From contig JAYKKT010000090.1 of assembly GCA_036023115.1 (NCBI GenBank), forward strand, positions 31,413,001-31,477,000: a stretch of DNA of 64,000 nucleotides, given 5' to 3'. The notes beneath the pieces are model-generated. The model did no database searches. It was not told the DNA's origin and was given only the letters and a program-made list of their open reading frames with translations. The position numbers and the translations under genes are program-made. The DNA is from Brasenia schreberi (Eukaryota; Streptophyta; Magnoliopsida; Nymphaeales; Cabombaceae). Shown here piece by piece: positions 63,993 through 64,000 of the stretch (positions are counted from its first letter, which is position 1; the number at the start of each line of letters is the position of its first letter).

Positions 63993-64000
63993 CTAGCGTA

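Overview
This is nuclear DNA of a flowering plant. Three genes of plant type are present, all on the minus strand and all split by GT-AG introns: the 5' end of a DHHC-type protein S-acyltransferase (left edge), a complete HAD-superfamily 5'-nucleotidase gene, and the 3' end of the plastid SecA1 translocase gene (right edge). The mobile elements (Ty1/copia, Ty3/gypsy of the Tat lineage, RTE-type LINEs) are also typical of plants. Nothing seen allows a species call.

Layout: 1-417 is the acyltransferase 5' end. 418-11,600 is gene-free, with SINE-like pieces, an old LINE fragment, a degenerate LTR-element remnant, a striking AT-palindrome array (8.74-8.99 kb) and diverged repeats. 11,790-60,883 is one 17-exon 5'-nucleotidase gene of about 49 kb with only about 1.9 kb of coding sequence. 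60,884-63,265 is its upstream region. 63,266-64,000 is the end of SECA1.

Two introns of the nucleotidase gene are swollen by transposons. Intron 11 (9.2 kb) holds a 5'-truncated RTE LINE (19-bp target-site duplication) and a complete but decayed copia element (TSD GTGTG). Intron 3 (31.7 kb) holds a four-layer nest: Copia B (TSD AGATG) contains Copia D (5' LTR plus gag only), whose LTR contains Copia C (TSD ATTCA), which contains a 15-kb Tat-type gypsy element (TSD ATGTG) with nearly identical 3.5-kb LTRs. An old gypsy integrase remnant split by a second, near full-length RTE LINE (17-bp TSD) lies between this nest and exon 3. Across all 17 exons the reading frame joins without a break, and the HAD catalytic motifs are intact, so the gene appears functional despite the insertions.

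I see no operon-like or defence-type system here. The unusual content is the nested intron architecture and the structure of the gypsy LTRs (110-bp tandem repeats, telomere-like G-rich tract). Exon limits and TSDs were worked out by hand from the sequence; lineage names come from recognised motifs and no database search was run.
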